A stretch of DNA of 64,000 nt. Source: Pseudobacteroides sp. (lineage in GTDB: Bacteria > Bacillota > Clostridia > Acetivibrionales > DSM-2933). The stretch covers positions 1-64,000 of the forward strand of contig NZ_DATCTU010000127.1 in assembly GCF_036567765.1 (NCBI RefSeq), given 5' to 3'. A model generated the notes under the pieces. The model had not been told where the DNA came from. It did no database searches and was given only the letters and a program-made list of their open reading frames with translations. The position numbers were made by a program, and so were the translations under genes. Below, in pieces: positions 44,188-52,118 of this stretch. The first letter of the stretch is position 1, and each line of letters starts with the position of its first letter.

Positions 44188-46143
44188 GTGGAACTTAAAC
44201 TGCTTGCTGTGGCGATATTACTACCTGCTATCAGTGCCGTGCTGTGCTATCTTTTTCGTAAAGCTTCTATAAGGAATGTTATAGTGGTGGCTACAGCTCT
44301 AATTATGTTTTTTGTAGCAGGGGCATTCGTAAAAATATTATTTGATAATGGTGGCAAGATAACTATTGAACTGCATGATTTTGCAGCAATGTCTACTGAG
44401 CTGGCCATTAAACTGCTTGATTTATTACTTTTTATCTATTTTATATTTATTGGGGTTAAGTTGAAAAAACCTCTGATTGTAGGATTAACATTCCTGCAGC
44501 TTATACCTCTTCTGATTTTTGAATTTATTATACGTCCTCACGAACTTGAACGTGCATTTGTAATTGACTACCTTTCACTTATAATGATTTTACTTGTATC
44601 TATAATCGGACCTATTATAACAATATTTGCAATAGGATATATGAAGGAACATGAGCATCATTTACATCTGAAAAAAACCAGGCAGCCAAGATTTTTCATA
44701 ATCCTTTTTATTTTCCTTGGTGCCATGAACGGTCTTGTAATGACAAACAATATACTGTGGCTTTACTTCTTCTGGGAAGTAACCACACTTTGCTCCTTCC
44801 TGCTCATATCACATGACGGAAACGAGCTGTCAATAAAAAATGCTACAAGAGCCCTCCTTATTAATATGGCTGGAGGTGTTGCATTTATTTTAGGAATCAT
44901 TGCAATATACAAAGTAAAACAGACCCTTGCGATAGATGAGATTGCAAGTGTTAAGTCGTTGGCGGATGTTGGGACAATACTTCCTTTAGGCCTTGGACTT
45001 CTGTGCTTTGCAGGATTTACAAAGTCTGCCCAGTTTCCTTTCCAAAGCTGGCTTCTTGGAGCCATGGTTGCACCGACGCCTGTTTCTGCAATGCTTCATT
45101 CAAGTACCATGGTTAAAGCCGGGGTATACCTTATAGTCAGGCTGGCACCGGCATATTACGGAACAACCCTTGCGAAGGTTATAGCTGTGGTTGGAGGTTT
45201 TACTTTCCTGGCTGGATCTGCTATTGCAATAAGTCAGAGCAATGGAAAGCGGGTTCTGGCATATTCAACCATCGCCAACCTGGGCCTCATTGTTTGCTGT
45301 GCAGGACTTGGTAATCCGATAGCATTAGGTGCTGCAATACTTCTCATAATATTCCATGCAGTATCTAAAGGTCTGCTGTTCCTTTGTATGGGTACAATAG
45401 AGCAGGGAATAGGAAGCAGGGATATAGAGGACATGCAGGGTCTTATGAAGAGAATGCCTTTTACAGCAGTTATAACTGTAATAGGTATGATATCAATGCT
45501 GCTGCCTCCATTTGGAGTTCTTATATCAAAGTGGCTTGCAATAGAAGCTTCTGTTGACCGTTCACCTGTCGTGCTTATACTTGTAGTACTTGGAAGTGCC
45601 TTTACGGTGGTGTTCTGGGCTAAATGGATAGGAATTGTACTTACAATGTCATATAAAACCAAAATACCGGGTGAAAAGCTGTCCTTCTCTGTGAGAAGTG
45701 CACTATCAGTTCTCTTTGTAGGCGTGCTGGCATGTAGTATAGGAATAGCACCTTTGTTCAATAAGCTGATAATGCCGCAGATACAGAGTTTCCAGATAGG
45801 CGGAGACTTTATTGAAGGAATTAACGGTGGCTTATGGCTCAATGGAGGAACATTGGGAGGTTTCGGTATAGTTTACTTCTTTATAGTGGTATTCCTGGTT
45901 ATGCTTTTAGTTCCGTTATTTATGAAGAAAGCAAAACCTGAAACTATGAAAACGCCTTACCTTTGCGGTGAGAACACAAGCGATACAAGAGGTATCGATT
46001 TTATAAGTCCTGCAGACAAAGTTGACCAAGTTATTGTTCGTAACTATTATTTAAGCGGTGTGTTTGGTGAAAACAACCTGACCTTATGGGTCAATATTGT
46101 TGCAGGAGCTATTATTCTGATTATGTTCGGGGTGGTAATCTAA
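44188..46143 (+). CDS. echA: Ech hydrogenase subunit A (membrane, antiporter-like)
   Basis: EchA is the large proton-translocating subunit of the ferredoxin-linked energy-converting [NiFe] hydrogenase, homologous to NuoL and Mrp antiporter subunits. The roughly 651-aa protein has about 16 hydrophobic helices, including the antiporter core with GAMVAPTPVSAMLHSSTMVKAG and FLGAMNGLVMTNN. The frame is open from TTG 44170; GTG 44188 after AAAGGAG is the better start. It overlaps echB by one base (TAATG). Confidence 0.92.
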   Translation: MELKLLAVAILLPAISAVLCYLFRKASIRNVIVVATALIMFFVAGAFVKILFDNGGKITIELHDFAAMSTELAIKLLDLLLFIYFIFIGVKLKKPLIVGLTFLQLIPLLIFEFIIRPHELERAFVIDYLSLIMILLVSIIGPIITIFAIGYMKEHEHHLHLKKTRQPRFFIILFIFLGAMNGLVMTNNILWLYFFWEVTTLCSFLLISHDGNELSIKNATRALLINMAGGVAFILGIIAIYKVKQTLAIDEIASVKSLADVGTILPLGLGLLCFAGFTKSAQFPFQSWLLGAMVAPTPVSAMLHSSTMVKAGVYLIVRLAPAYYGTTLAKVIAVVGGFTFLAGSAIAISQSNGKRVLAYSTIANLGLIVCCAGLGNPIALGAAILLIIFHAVSKGLLFLCMGTIEQGIGSRDIEDMQGLMKRMPFTAVITVIGMISMLLPPFGVLISKWLAIEASVDRSPVVLILVVLGSAFTVVFWAKWIGIVLTMSYKTKIPGEKLSFSVRSALSVLFVGVLACSIGIAPLFNKLIMPQIQSFQIGGDFIEGINGGLWLNGGTLGGFGIVYFFIVVFLVMLLVPLFMKKAKPETMKTPYLCGENTSDTRGIDFISPADKVDQVIVRNYYLSGVFGENNLTLWVNIVAGAIILIMFGVVI

Positions 46144-47009
46144 TGAGTGAAATATTTACTTTACAAAACATTATAGCGGTTGTTGTAGCCTTAATAGGTG
46201 CACCAATAATCGGGGGTATACTATCCGGTGTAGACAGGATAATAAGTGCCAGAATGCAGAACAGATACGGTCCGCCGCTGCTGCAGCCCTTTTATGATTT
46301 CTTTAAGCTCCTGGGCAAGGAGAGAATAACTGTTAATCAGACACAAATGGTTTATGTACTTGGTCACCTGTTCTTTTCCATAGTATGTATAGTTATGCTT
46401 GTATTGAAGCAGGACCTTTTGATGATAATATTCGTACTTGCATTTTCAAGCGTATCCCTTATTATGGGGGCTATGAGCGTTCGTTCACCTTACAGCAAGA
46501 TAGGTGCACAGAGAGAATTGATACAGATGATGGCGTACGAGCCTGTATTGCTGCTTATGGTTGTAGGTATCTATCTTACAAATAAAAGCTTTATGATATC
46601 CAGTATACTGGAAAATGAAAAGCCATTGCTGTACACATTGCCTCTTGTCTTTGCAGCATTTTTGTATGTGCTGACAATTAAGCTGAGGAAGTCACCCTTT
46701 GACTTTTCAACATCACACCATGGGCACCAGGAACTTATTAAAGGTCTTACAACAGAATTTTCCGGACCTCAACTGGCAATAATAGAATTAGCACACTGGT
46801 ATGATTTAGTATTGTTGCTTGCACTTATAAGCTTGTTTTTTGCTAATCCTTTATGGGTAGGTATATTAATAGCACTTGTGAGCTTTTTCTTGGAAATGGT
46901 TATCGATAATATCAGTGCCAGAGTTACCTGGAAGTTTATGCTCAAGCTTACTTGGATTATCGGTATAGGAGCAGCTATGACCAATATTATATGGCTTTAC
47001 TTAAAATAA
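46143..47009 (+). CDS. echB: Ech hydrogenase subunit B (membrane, NuoH-like)
   Basis: The 288-aa membrane subunit corresponds to NuoH, which joins the hydrogenase module to the membrane arm. The NuoH-type segment GVDRIISARMQNRYGPPLLQP and the later FDFSTSHHGHQELIKG and ELAHWYDL are visible, among seven or eight helices. The open frame begins at 46086 inside echA; ATG 46143 overlaps the echA stop by one base and is the likely start. It is followed by echC at 29 bases. Confidence 0.93.
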   Translation: MSEIFTLQNIIAVVVALIGAPIIGGILSGVDRIISARMQNRYGPPLLQPFYDFFKLLGKERITVNQTQMVYVLGHLFFSIVCIVMLVLKQDLLMIIFVLAFSSVSLIMGAMSVRSPYSKIGAQRELIQMMAYEPVLLLMVVGIYLTNKSFMISSILENEKPLLYTLPLVFAAFLYVLTIKLRKSPFDFSTSHHGHQELIKGLTTEFSGPQLAIIELAHWYDLVLLLALISLFFANPLWVGILIALVSFFLEMVIDNISARVTWKFMLKLTWIIGIGAAMTNIIWLYLK

Positions 47010-47038
47010 GAAAGAGTATCCATTAGAGGAGTGGAACA

Positions 47039-47476
47039 ATGGGAATAATAGAAAAATCACGTAAAAAATCACCATGGATTATACATTACGATTGCACAAG
47101 CTGCAACGGATGCGATATAGAGACATTGGCATGCCTCACACCCCTGTATGACGTTGAGCGTTTTGGAATAGTCAACGTAGGTAACCCAAAGCACGCTGAT
47201 GTACTTGTTGTGACCGGATCGGTCAATAAAAGAAATGTCCGCGTGCTAAGGAATATTTATGAGCAAATGCCTGAGCCCAAAGCTGTGGTAGCAGTGGGAG
47301 CATGTGCATGTACAGGCGGAGTTTTCAAGGAATGCTATAATGTGTTGGGCGGAGTAGAAAATGTTTTACCTGTTGATGTTTATGTACCGGGGTGCTGTCC
47401 AAGACCGGAAGCCATAATGGACGGTATAGTAATGGCACTTGAAAAGATCAACGATAAAGCAAAGAGTAAGAAATAA
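47039..47476 (+). CDS. echC: Ech hydrogenase subunit C ([NiFe] small subunit, NuoB-like)
   Basis: This small subunit carries the proximal [4Fe-4S] cluster. Ligand cysteines are seen in CTSCNGCDIE, in VGACACTGG and in PGCCPRPEAI, the NuoB/hydrogenase small-subunit pattern. The 145-aa size is that of Ech-type, much shorter than typical uptake hydrogenase small subunits. The N-terminal basic segment and lack of Tat signal place it in the cytoplasm at the membrane arm. SD and spacing are normal. Confidence 0.94.
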   Translation: MGIIEKSRKKSPWIIHYDCTSCNGCDIETLACLTPLYDVERFGIVNVGNPKHADVLVVTGSVNKRNVRVLRNIYEQMPEPKAVVAVGACACTGGVFKECYNVLGGVENVLPVDVYVPGCCPRPEAIMDGIVMALEKINDKAKSKK

Positions 47477-47523
47477 ACAGTATCATTAAGGGATTTAACT
47501 AGAATTGGCCTTTGGAGGATTTT

Positions 47524-47904
47524 ATGATAGAGAATGCTTTTGATATATCAAAAGAGCTGCTTCATATAGAAGTACAGGACTCTAAAATTAACGGTTACAG
47601 ATTTGTAACCGCTACCTGTGTCGATTTGGGTAACGGAACATTTGATGTACTTTACCATTTCGACAAAGATCTAGAACTCAAAAATTACAGAGTAAACGTT
47701 AAAAAGGAAGATGAGCTTCCAAGCATCTCAAACATTTATTTTTCAGCCCTATTGGTGGAAAACGAGATGAAAGAGTTGTTCGGACTCAATGTTACAAATA
47801 TAGCTATCGACTACGGCGGACATATGCTCCTTTCTGATGAAGAGCTTAATTCACCAATGGCTAAGCAACAGATCGTAATCGAGCAGAGGAAGGGGGATAA
47901 ATAA
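47524..47904 (+). CDS. echD: Ech hydrogenase subunit D (NuoC-like)
   Basis: A 126-aa NuoC-like (30 kDa subunit) protein, with FDVLYHFDKDLELKNYRV and MKELFGLNV. It is the structural subunit between EchC and EchE. GGAGGA precedes ATG 47524; the frame open from TTG 47512 starts within that site. The C-terminal QRKGDK reaches one base before echE. Confidence 0.9.
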   Translation: MIENAFDISKELLHIEVQDSKINGYRFVTATCVDLGNGTFDVLYHFDKDLELKNYRVNVKKEDELPSISNIYFSALLVENEMKELFGLNVTNIAIDYGGHMLLSDEELNSPMAKQQIVIEQRKGDK

Positions 47905-47905
47905 A

Positions 47906-48982
47906 ATGGGTAATACAGTTATACCTTTTGGGCCACAGCATCCTGTACTTCCTGAACCGTTGCACTTAAAGCTTGTCATGGAGGATGAAGTTATAGTAGA
48001 AGCTATTCCTGCTATAGGATATGTTCATAGAGGGTTGGAGAAGCTTACTGAAGTAAAAGAGTTTACTCAGAATGTCTTTATTGTTGAAAGAATATGCGGT
48101 ATTTGCAGTATGATGCATGCTCAGGCGTATTGCCAGGGTGTAGAAACACTTATGAACCTTCAGATTCCCGATAGGGCAAAATATCTGCGTGTTATCTGGG
48201 CAGAGCTCCACAGACTTCACAGTCATCTTCTATGGCTGGGGCTTTTAGCTGATGCATTTGGATTTGAAAGCCTTTTCATGCAGGTTTGGAGAAACAGGGA
48301 AAAGGTAATGGATATAATGGAAGAAACTGCGGGAGGCAGGGTTATAATCTCAGTCAATGCTATCGGAGGTACCAGAAGGGACATGTCCCCTGAGGCCCTG
48401 AGAAAAGTAGCAGTTATTGTAGATGAAATAAAAGAAGATATGATGCAGCTGGAAAAAGTGTTTATGGCTGACTATACAGTAAAACACAGGCTTGTGGGCG
48501 TTGGTGTTTTGGATTCTGCCATAGCATATGAATTAGGTGCGGTAGGTCCCATGGCAAGAGCCAGCGGAATCAAACAAGACTTTAGAACAACAGGTTATGC
48601 TGCTTATGGAGAACTGGATTTTGAGCCGATTGTTGAAACTGATGGAGACAGTTACGCAAGAACAATGGTAAGGCTTAGAGAGGTTTACCAGTCGGTTGAT
48701 CTTATCAAGCAGGCAATCGAAAAAATACCGGACGGAGAGATTAGTGTTCCTGTAAAGGGTATGCCAAACGGAGAGGTTATTTCAAGGGTTGAGCAGCCCA
48801 GAGGTGAGGTTCTTTACTACCTGAAGGCTAACGGAACAAAAAACCTTGACAGGCTCAGGATCAGAACTCCAACCTTCGCTAATATACCAACACTGCTTAA
48901 AATGCTTCCGGGAAGCCAGCTTGCAGATGTTCCGGTGCTGATTTTAACAATAGATCCTTGCATTAGCTGTACGGAAAGGTAA
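47906..48982 (+). CDS. echE: Ech hydrogenase subunit E ([NiFe] large subunit)
   Basis: EchE is the catalytic subunit and holds the NiFe site through two CxxC pairs: RICGIC (Cys64, Cys67) and DPCISC near the C-terminus (Cys352, Cys355). The C-terminus ends soon after at TER, so unlike many hydrogenases there is little extension to be cleaved. Other landmarks are FGPQHPVLPEP, the NuoD-like opening, and AELHRLHSHLLW. It evolves H2 from reduced ferredoxin, coupled to proton or sodium export. Confidence 0.96.
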   Translation: MGNTVIPFGPQHPVLPEPLHLKLVMEDEVIVEAIPAIGYVHRGLEKLTEVKEFTQNVFIVERICGICSMMHAQAYCQGVETLMNLQIPDRAKYLRVIWAELHRLHSHLLWLGLLADAFGFESLFMQVWRNREKVMDIMEETAGGRVIISVNAIGGTRRDMSPEALRKVAVIVDEIKEDMMQLEKVFMADYTVKHRLVGVGVLDSAIAYELGAVGPMARASGIKQDFRTTGYAAYGELDFEPIVETDGDSYARTMVRLREVYQSVDLIKQAIEKIPDGEISVPVKGMPNGEVISRVEQPRGEVLYYLKANGTKNLDRLRIRTPTFANIPTLLKMLPGSQLADVPVLILTIDPCISCTER

Positions 48983-48991
48983 GGTGTAAAC

Positions 48992-49363
48992 ATGTTTGAT
49001 ATGTTAGGCAGTATAATAAAAAATTTGACGTCCAAGCCCGCTACCAGAAAATATCCTTTTGAGAAGAGGCAGGCTTTTAAAGACTCAAGAGGACAAATAA
49101 GCGGAATTGAGATAGATCAATGTATTTTTTGCGGAATATGCCAAAGAAAATGCCCTGCAGATGCATTAGCTGTTAGCAAGGCAGACAAATCCTGGGAAAT
49201 AGACCAGTTCAGATGTATTATATGCGGTGTATGTGTTGAGGTATGTCCTAAGAAATGCATAAATATGGAAGATGAATATAAAACCTCTGCTTATAAAAAG
49301 GAAAAATACAAAGCAGTTCAAAAGGCTGCTCCCCAGCCTCCAGCTCCAAAAGAGGGGCAGTAA
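48992..49363 (+). CDS. echF: Ech hydrogenase subunit F (2[4Fe-4S] ferredoxin)
   Basis: The 123-aa protein has two ferredoxin motifs, CIFCGICQRKCP and CIICGVCVEVCP, each giving a [4Fe-4S] cluster, and a Pro/Ala-rich tail. It is the NuoI-like subunit that receives electrons from soluble ferredoxin. It begins nine bases after echE. The tail ends with PAPKEGQ. Confidence 0.94.
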   Translation: MFDMLGSIIKNLTSKPATRKYPFEKRQAFKDSRGQISGIEIDQCIFCGICQRKCPADALAVSKADKSWEIDQFRCIICGVCVEVCPKKCINMEDEYKTSAYKKEKYKAVQKAAPQPPAPKEGQ

Positions 49364-49379
49364 GAACGAGGTATATCAG

Positions 49380-49724
49380 ATGCATGAGTATGCCGTAACT
49401 AAAGGTCTGGTGTCTATAGCTGTGGAGGAAGCAAAGAAAGCCGGAGCGTCAAGGATAACATTAATAAGGCTTGTTATTGGCGATTTGTCCACAATTATTG
49501 ATGAATCGGTCCAGATGTATTTCGATATGTTGAGCGAGGGTACAATTGCTCATGGTGCCAAGCTTGAGTTTAGAAGGGTATCTGCCAGGTTTCGCTGCCA
49601 GGACTGCGATATGGAGTTTGACAAGCCCAAGAGTGGGTTTGATTGCCCCAAGTGCGGCAAAATGGGTACACTAACCGACTCAGGCAAGGAATTTTATATT
49701 GAGAGCATGGAAGTTGATAATTAA
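49380..49724 (+). CDS. hypA: hydrogenase maturation nickel chaperone HypA
   Basis: HypA delivers nickel to the [NiFe] precursor. The 114-aa protein begins MHEYAV, where His2 and Glu3 form the nickel site. A rubredoxin-like zinc site (CQDC and CPKC) lies near 75-95. The longer frame from 49272 is inside echF and is not credible. It is the last gene of the ech cluster; no other hyp genes lie in this window. A dispersed repeat (copy D) directly follows its stop. Confidence 0.95.
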   Translation: MHEYAVTKGLVSIAVEEAKKAGASRITLIRLVIGDLSTIIDESVQMYFDMLSEGTIAHGAKLEFRRVSARFRCQDCDMEFDKPKSGFDCPKCGKMGTLTDSGKEFYIESMEVDN

Positions 49725-49735
49725 AATCACCGAGT

Positions 49736-49795
49736 AATTTTGCAACCTTGATGGTTGTTGTAAGAAATTGTGGCAATAACACCATAATTTGATAG
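49736..49795 (-). repeat. dispersed intergenic repeat, copy D
   Basis: Read on the minus strand it has TCTATCAAATTATGGTG, CCACAATTTCTTACAACAAC, then CATCAAGGTTGCAAAATTAC, matching the order of modules in copies A and B. It is placed just after hypA. Confidence 0.7.
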
Positions 49796-49798
49796 ATA

Positions 49799-49831
49799 AA
49801 AACAAGGGGCTGGTTGGCTCCTTGTTTTTTA
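49799..49831. terminator. terminator between hypA and PP2C gene
   Basis: AAAAACAAGG pairs with CCTTGTTTTT across a loop including CTGGTTGG; A and T tracts on both sides allow termination of either strand. Confidence 0.8.
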
Positions 49832-49844
49832 TTGTATAATCACT

Positions 49845-50960
49845 TTACTCTTTAATCTCTATTAAAGCCATCGTTATATCATCCGATATCATTTGAAAAT
49901 CATCAATTTCAGCAAATTTTGTGGCTTCGTCAATGATCTTTGCTAATGTGCTGTTGGGATCCGATTTATCATTAAAAATCACATTTCTCAGCCTGTCTTC
50001 ACCAAACTGCTCACCTTTTTTATTTTTTAACTCTATTATACCGTCGGTGCAGAAAAATACCCTGTCGAATTTCTCTAGTGATATTTCGTTGTCTGTATAA
50101 ACAGGTTTTTCAAGCCAGTTGCTTATAGGAATACCAGGGATCCTTAAAAGCTCAAACCGTTCAGCATCTGAAGGATTAAACAGGACGGGGCTGATGTTGT
50201 GGCCCGCGTTGGAATATTTTATTTTATAGTTTCTCAAATCTATAATGGCGTAAAAAACAGTGATATATACTTCATGATCAAAATTGCTGCTGTTAAAGTC
50301 TTTGTACAGCTTTGTTAGTGCAGAAGATGGGGATAAGTTCTTTCTGTCTATAGCAGACCTTAGGAAGACGGTTAGCATTGACGCAGGGACTCCATGACCG
50401 GATACGTCTGCAATATAAATACCTACATGATCCTTATCAATTTCAAAAATATCAAGAAAGTCTCCGCCCAAATCTTCGCAGGGGTGATAGAAGAAGGAGA
50501 ACCTTACCTTATCCTCAGGAAGTGCCTTTGGCAGAAGGCTGCACTGGAGTTTTTTGGCAATCGAGAGATCATCCATAAGCTTTTTGTTTTGCTCCATCAC
50601 CTTTTCCTGAAGCAACTGAAGCTCTGTTATATCCCTTAATACTTCAACCGCAGCAACTATCTCTCCAGATTCGTTTTTAACAGGTGAGCTCATTACAGAA
50701 AAAATCTTCCCATTTATTATTTCCTGCTTCATATGGGAGCTTCCTCTAAAAATTGCTTCTCTTGAGATACAGTTCTCACAAGGAGTGTCACGACCTAATA
50801 GTTTATAACAAAGCTGATCCATCTTAAAGTCTTTTAAACCTTCAGCCATTGCTTTATTGATAAAAATAACCCTGTTATCCTTGTCTACAACTCTTACCCA
50901 ATCCAGCATGCCATTTATTATATCTTCAATTAGTTTGCGTTTATCCTGATTATTATCCAT
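49845..50960 (-). CDS. PAS domain SpoIIE/RsbU-type PP2C phosphatase
   Basis: The 371-aa protein has an N-terminal PAS domain (about 20-120, LDWVRVVDKDNRVIFINKAM), a short coiled coil and a PP2C-type domain. The latter has DLGGDFLDIF, the metal-binding IADVSGHGVPASML, and FCTDGIIELKN. Such proteins dephosphorylate anti-sigma antagonist (STAS) proteins in sigma-B-like or sporulation partner switching. The open frame starts at 51005, but ATG 50960, after TGAGGTC, fits the domain start. No partner kinase or STAS gene is adjacent. Confidence 0.9.
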   Translation of the reverse strand: MDNNQDKRKLIEDIINGMLDWVRVVDKDNRVIFINKAMAEGLKDFKMDQLCYKLLGRDTPCENCISREAIFRGSSHMKQEIINGKIFSVMSSPVKNESGEIVAAVEVLRDITELQLLQEKVMEQNKKLMDDLSIAKKLQCSLLPKALPEDKVRFSFFYHPCEDLGGDFLDIFEIDKDHVGIYIADVSGHGVPASMLTVFLRSAIDRKNLSPSSALTKLYKDFNSSNFDHEVYITVFYAIIDLRNYKIKYSNAGHNISPVLFNPSDAERFELLRIPGIPISNWLEKPVYTDNEISLEKFDRVFFCTDGIIELKNKKGEQFGEDRLRNVIFNDKSDPNSTLAKIIDEATKFAEIDDFQMISDDITMALIEIKE

Positions 50961-51157
50961 TTTGACCTCATATTTAAATACAATAATTATTATTAATAAT
51001 AACAAAACATGTTTGTCATAGCAAATATTATTTATATCCAGTTTAAGACTTGTAAGCCATTAAAAATTCCTAAATTTAAGAAATATAAATACTTTAGCTG
51101 AAATTGGAAATAATAAATACTAAGTTAAATAAAATTTCTAAGATGCAGGAGAATAAA

Positions 51158-51724
51158 ATGTCGGTAAAGGCAGCGTTAAAACAACAATATGTAGACATTA
51201 AAAGCAGCGAAGCAGTCCAATTCTTCAGCGAGGCACTTTCAATGCATATTAGAAAAGCACTGGCTGAAGGATTTAAAACAATAGTTTATGTTTGTATTGG
51301 AACAGACCGCTCAACAGGGGACAGTCTTGGGCCTCTGGTGGGCTATAAGCTTCAGGACAATGGCGGCAGGAATTTTTATTTTCATGGCACACTTAAAAAT
51401 CCTGTACACGCTAAGAACCTTGCCGATACAGTTAATTTGATTGAGACAAAATATGAAAATCCTTTTGTTGTTGCTATAGATGCCTGTCTTGGACAGACGG
51501 AGCATGTAGGATATATATCAATTGGAGAGGGAGCTATTAAGCCTGGCTCAGGTGTAAACAAGGATCTTCCTGCTATCGGTAATATGTTCATTACAGGCAT
51601 AGTTAATTATGGTGGATTTATGGATTTCCTTGTGCTGCAGAATACCAGACTATGCGTAGTGATGGATATGGCGGATATTATATCTAAAGGTATAAAGCGT
51701 GTTATGTGGGAAATACGTAATTGA
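51158..51724 (+). CDS. yyaC: YyaC-type spore protease-fold protein
   Basis: The 188-aa protein belongs to the YyaC (DUF1256) family, related in fold to the spore germination protease GPR. The motifs YVCIGTDRSTGDSLGPLVG and AIDACLGQ, HGTLKNPVHA and VNYGGFMDFLVLQNTRL are typical. The frame opens at TTG 51104; AGGAG before ATG 51158 is better. It is sporulation-associated in Bacillus and Clostridium; substrate unknown. Confidence 0.9.
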   Translation: MSVKAALKQQYVDIKSSEAVQFFSEALSMHIRKALAEGFKTIVYVCIGTDRSTGDSLGPLVGYKLQDNGGRNFYFHGTLKNPVHAKNLADTVNLIETKYENPFVVAIDACLGQTEHVGYISIGEGAIKPGSGVNKDLPAIGNMFITGIVNYGGFMDFLVLQNTRLCVVMDMADIISKGIKRVMWEIRN

Positions 51725-51884
51725 TGTATGTTTTGTGTTAGTTAATAAAAACGTATTACTACCTTCCACTTGATAAAGTTTTTGCTTTATTATAAAATTT
51801 AAATTGTTATTGTAATTAGAACAAAGCAGACATAAATTACCAATGCTTAGAAAGTAATACTAATGGAAAGGTAGTAGGGATAAG

Positions 51885-52118
51885 ATGGAAAAAGATAAGC
51901 TTGAAAATTTAATAAATAGAATAAATGAGTTGGCGAAAAAATCAAAAACCTCGGGACTTTCGGACACAGAGAAAATTGAGCAGCAAAGTCTCAGGAGAGA
52001 ATATATTAACGCTTTCAAAAACAATATGAAAAAAACCCTTGACTCAGTAACCGTAGTTGATAAGCATGGAAATAGAAAACAACTACGGCAAAAGAGTAAG
52101 GATAATTTTATCAATTAA
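51885..52118 (+). CDS. DUF896 family protein (YnzC-like)
   Basis: A 77-aa helical protein with the family pattern: INRINELAKKSKTSGLSDTE, then QQSLRREYINAFKNNMKKTL, and a basic C-terminal end (RKQLRQKSKDNFIN). YnzC of Bacillus is induced by the SOS response. The 3' end overlaps the convergent chemoreceptor stop by four bases. Confidence 0.93.
   Translation: MEKDKLENLINRINELAKKSKTSGLSDTEKIEQQSLRREYINAFKNNMKKTLDSVTVVDKHGNRKQLRQKSKDNFIN

Noticed and set aside
45234..45842. 202-codon minus-strand frame opposite echA
   Set aside because: Antisense shadow of a membrane protein gene, no ribosome site.
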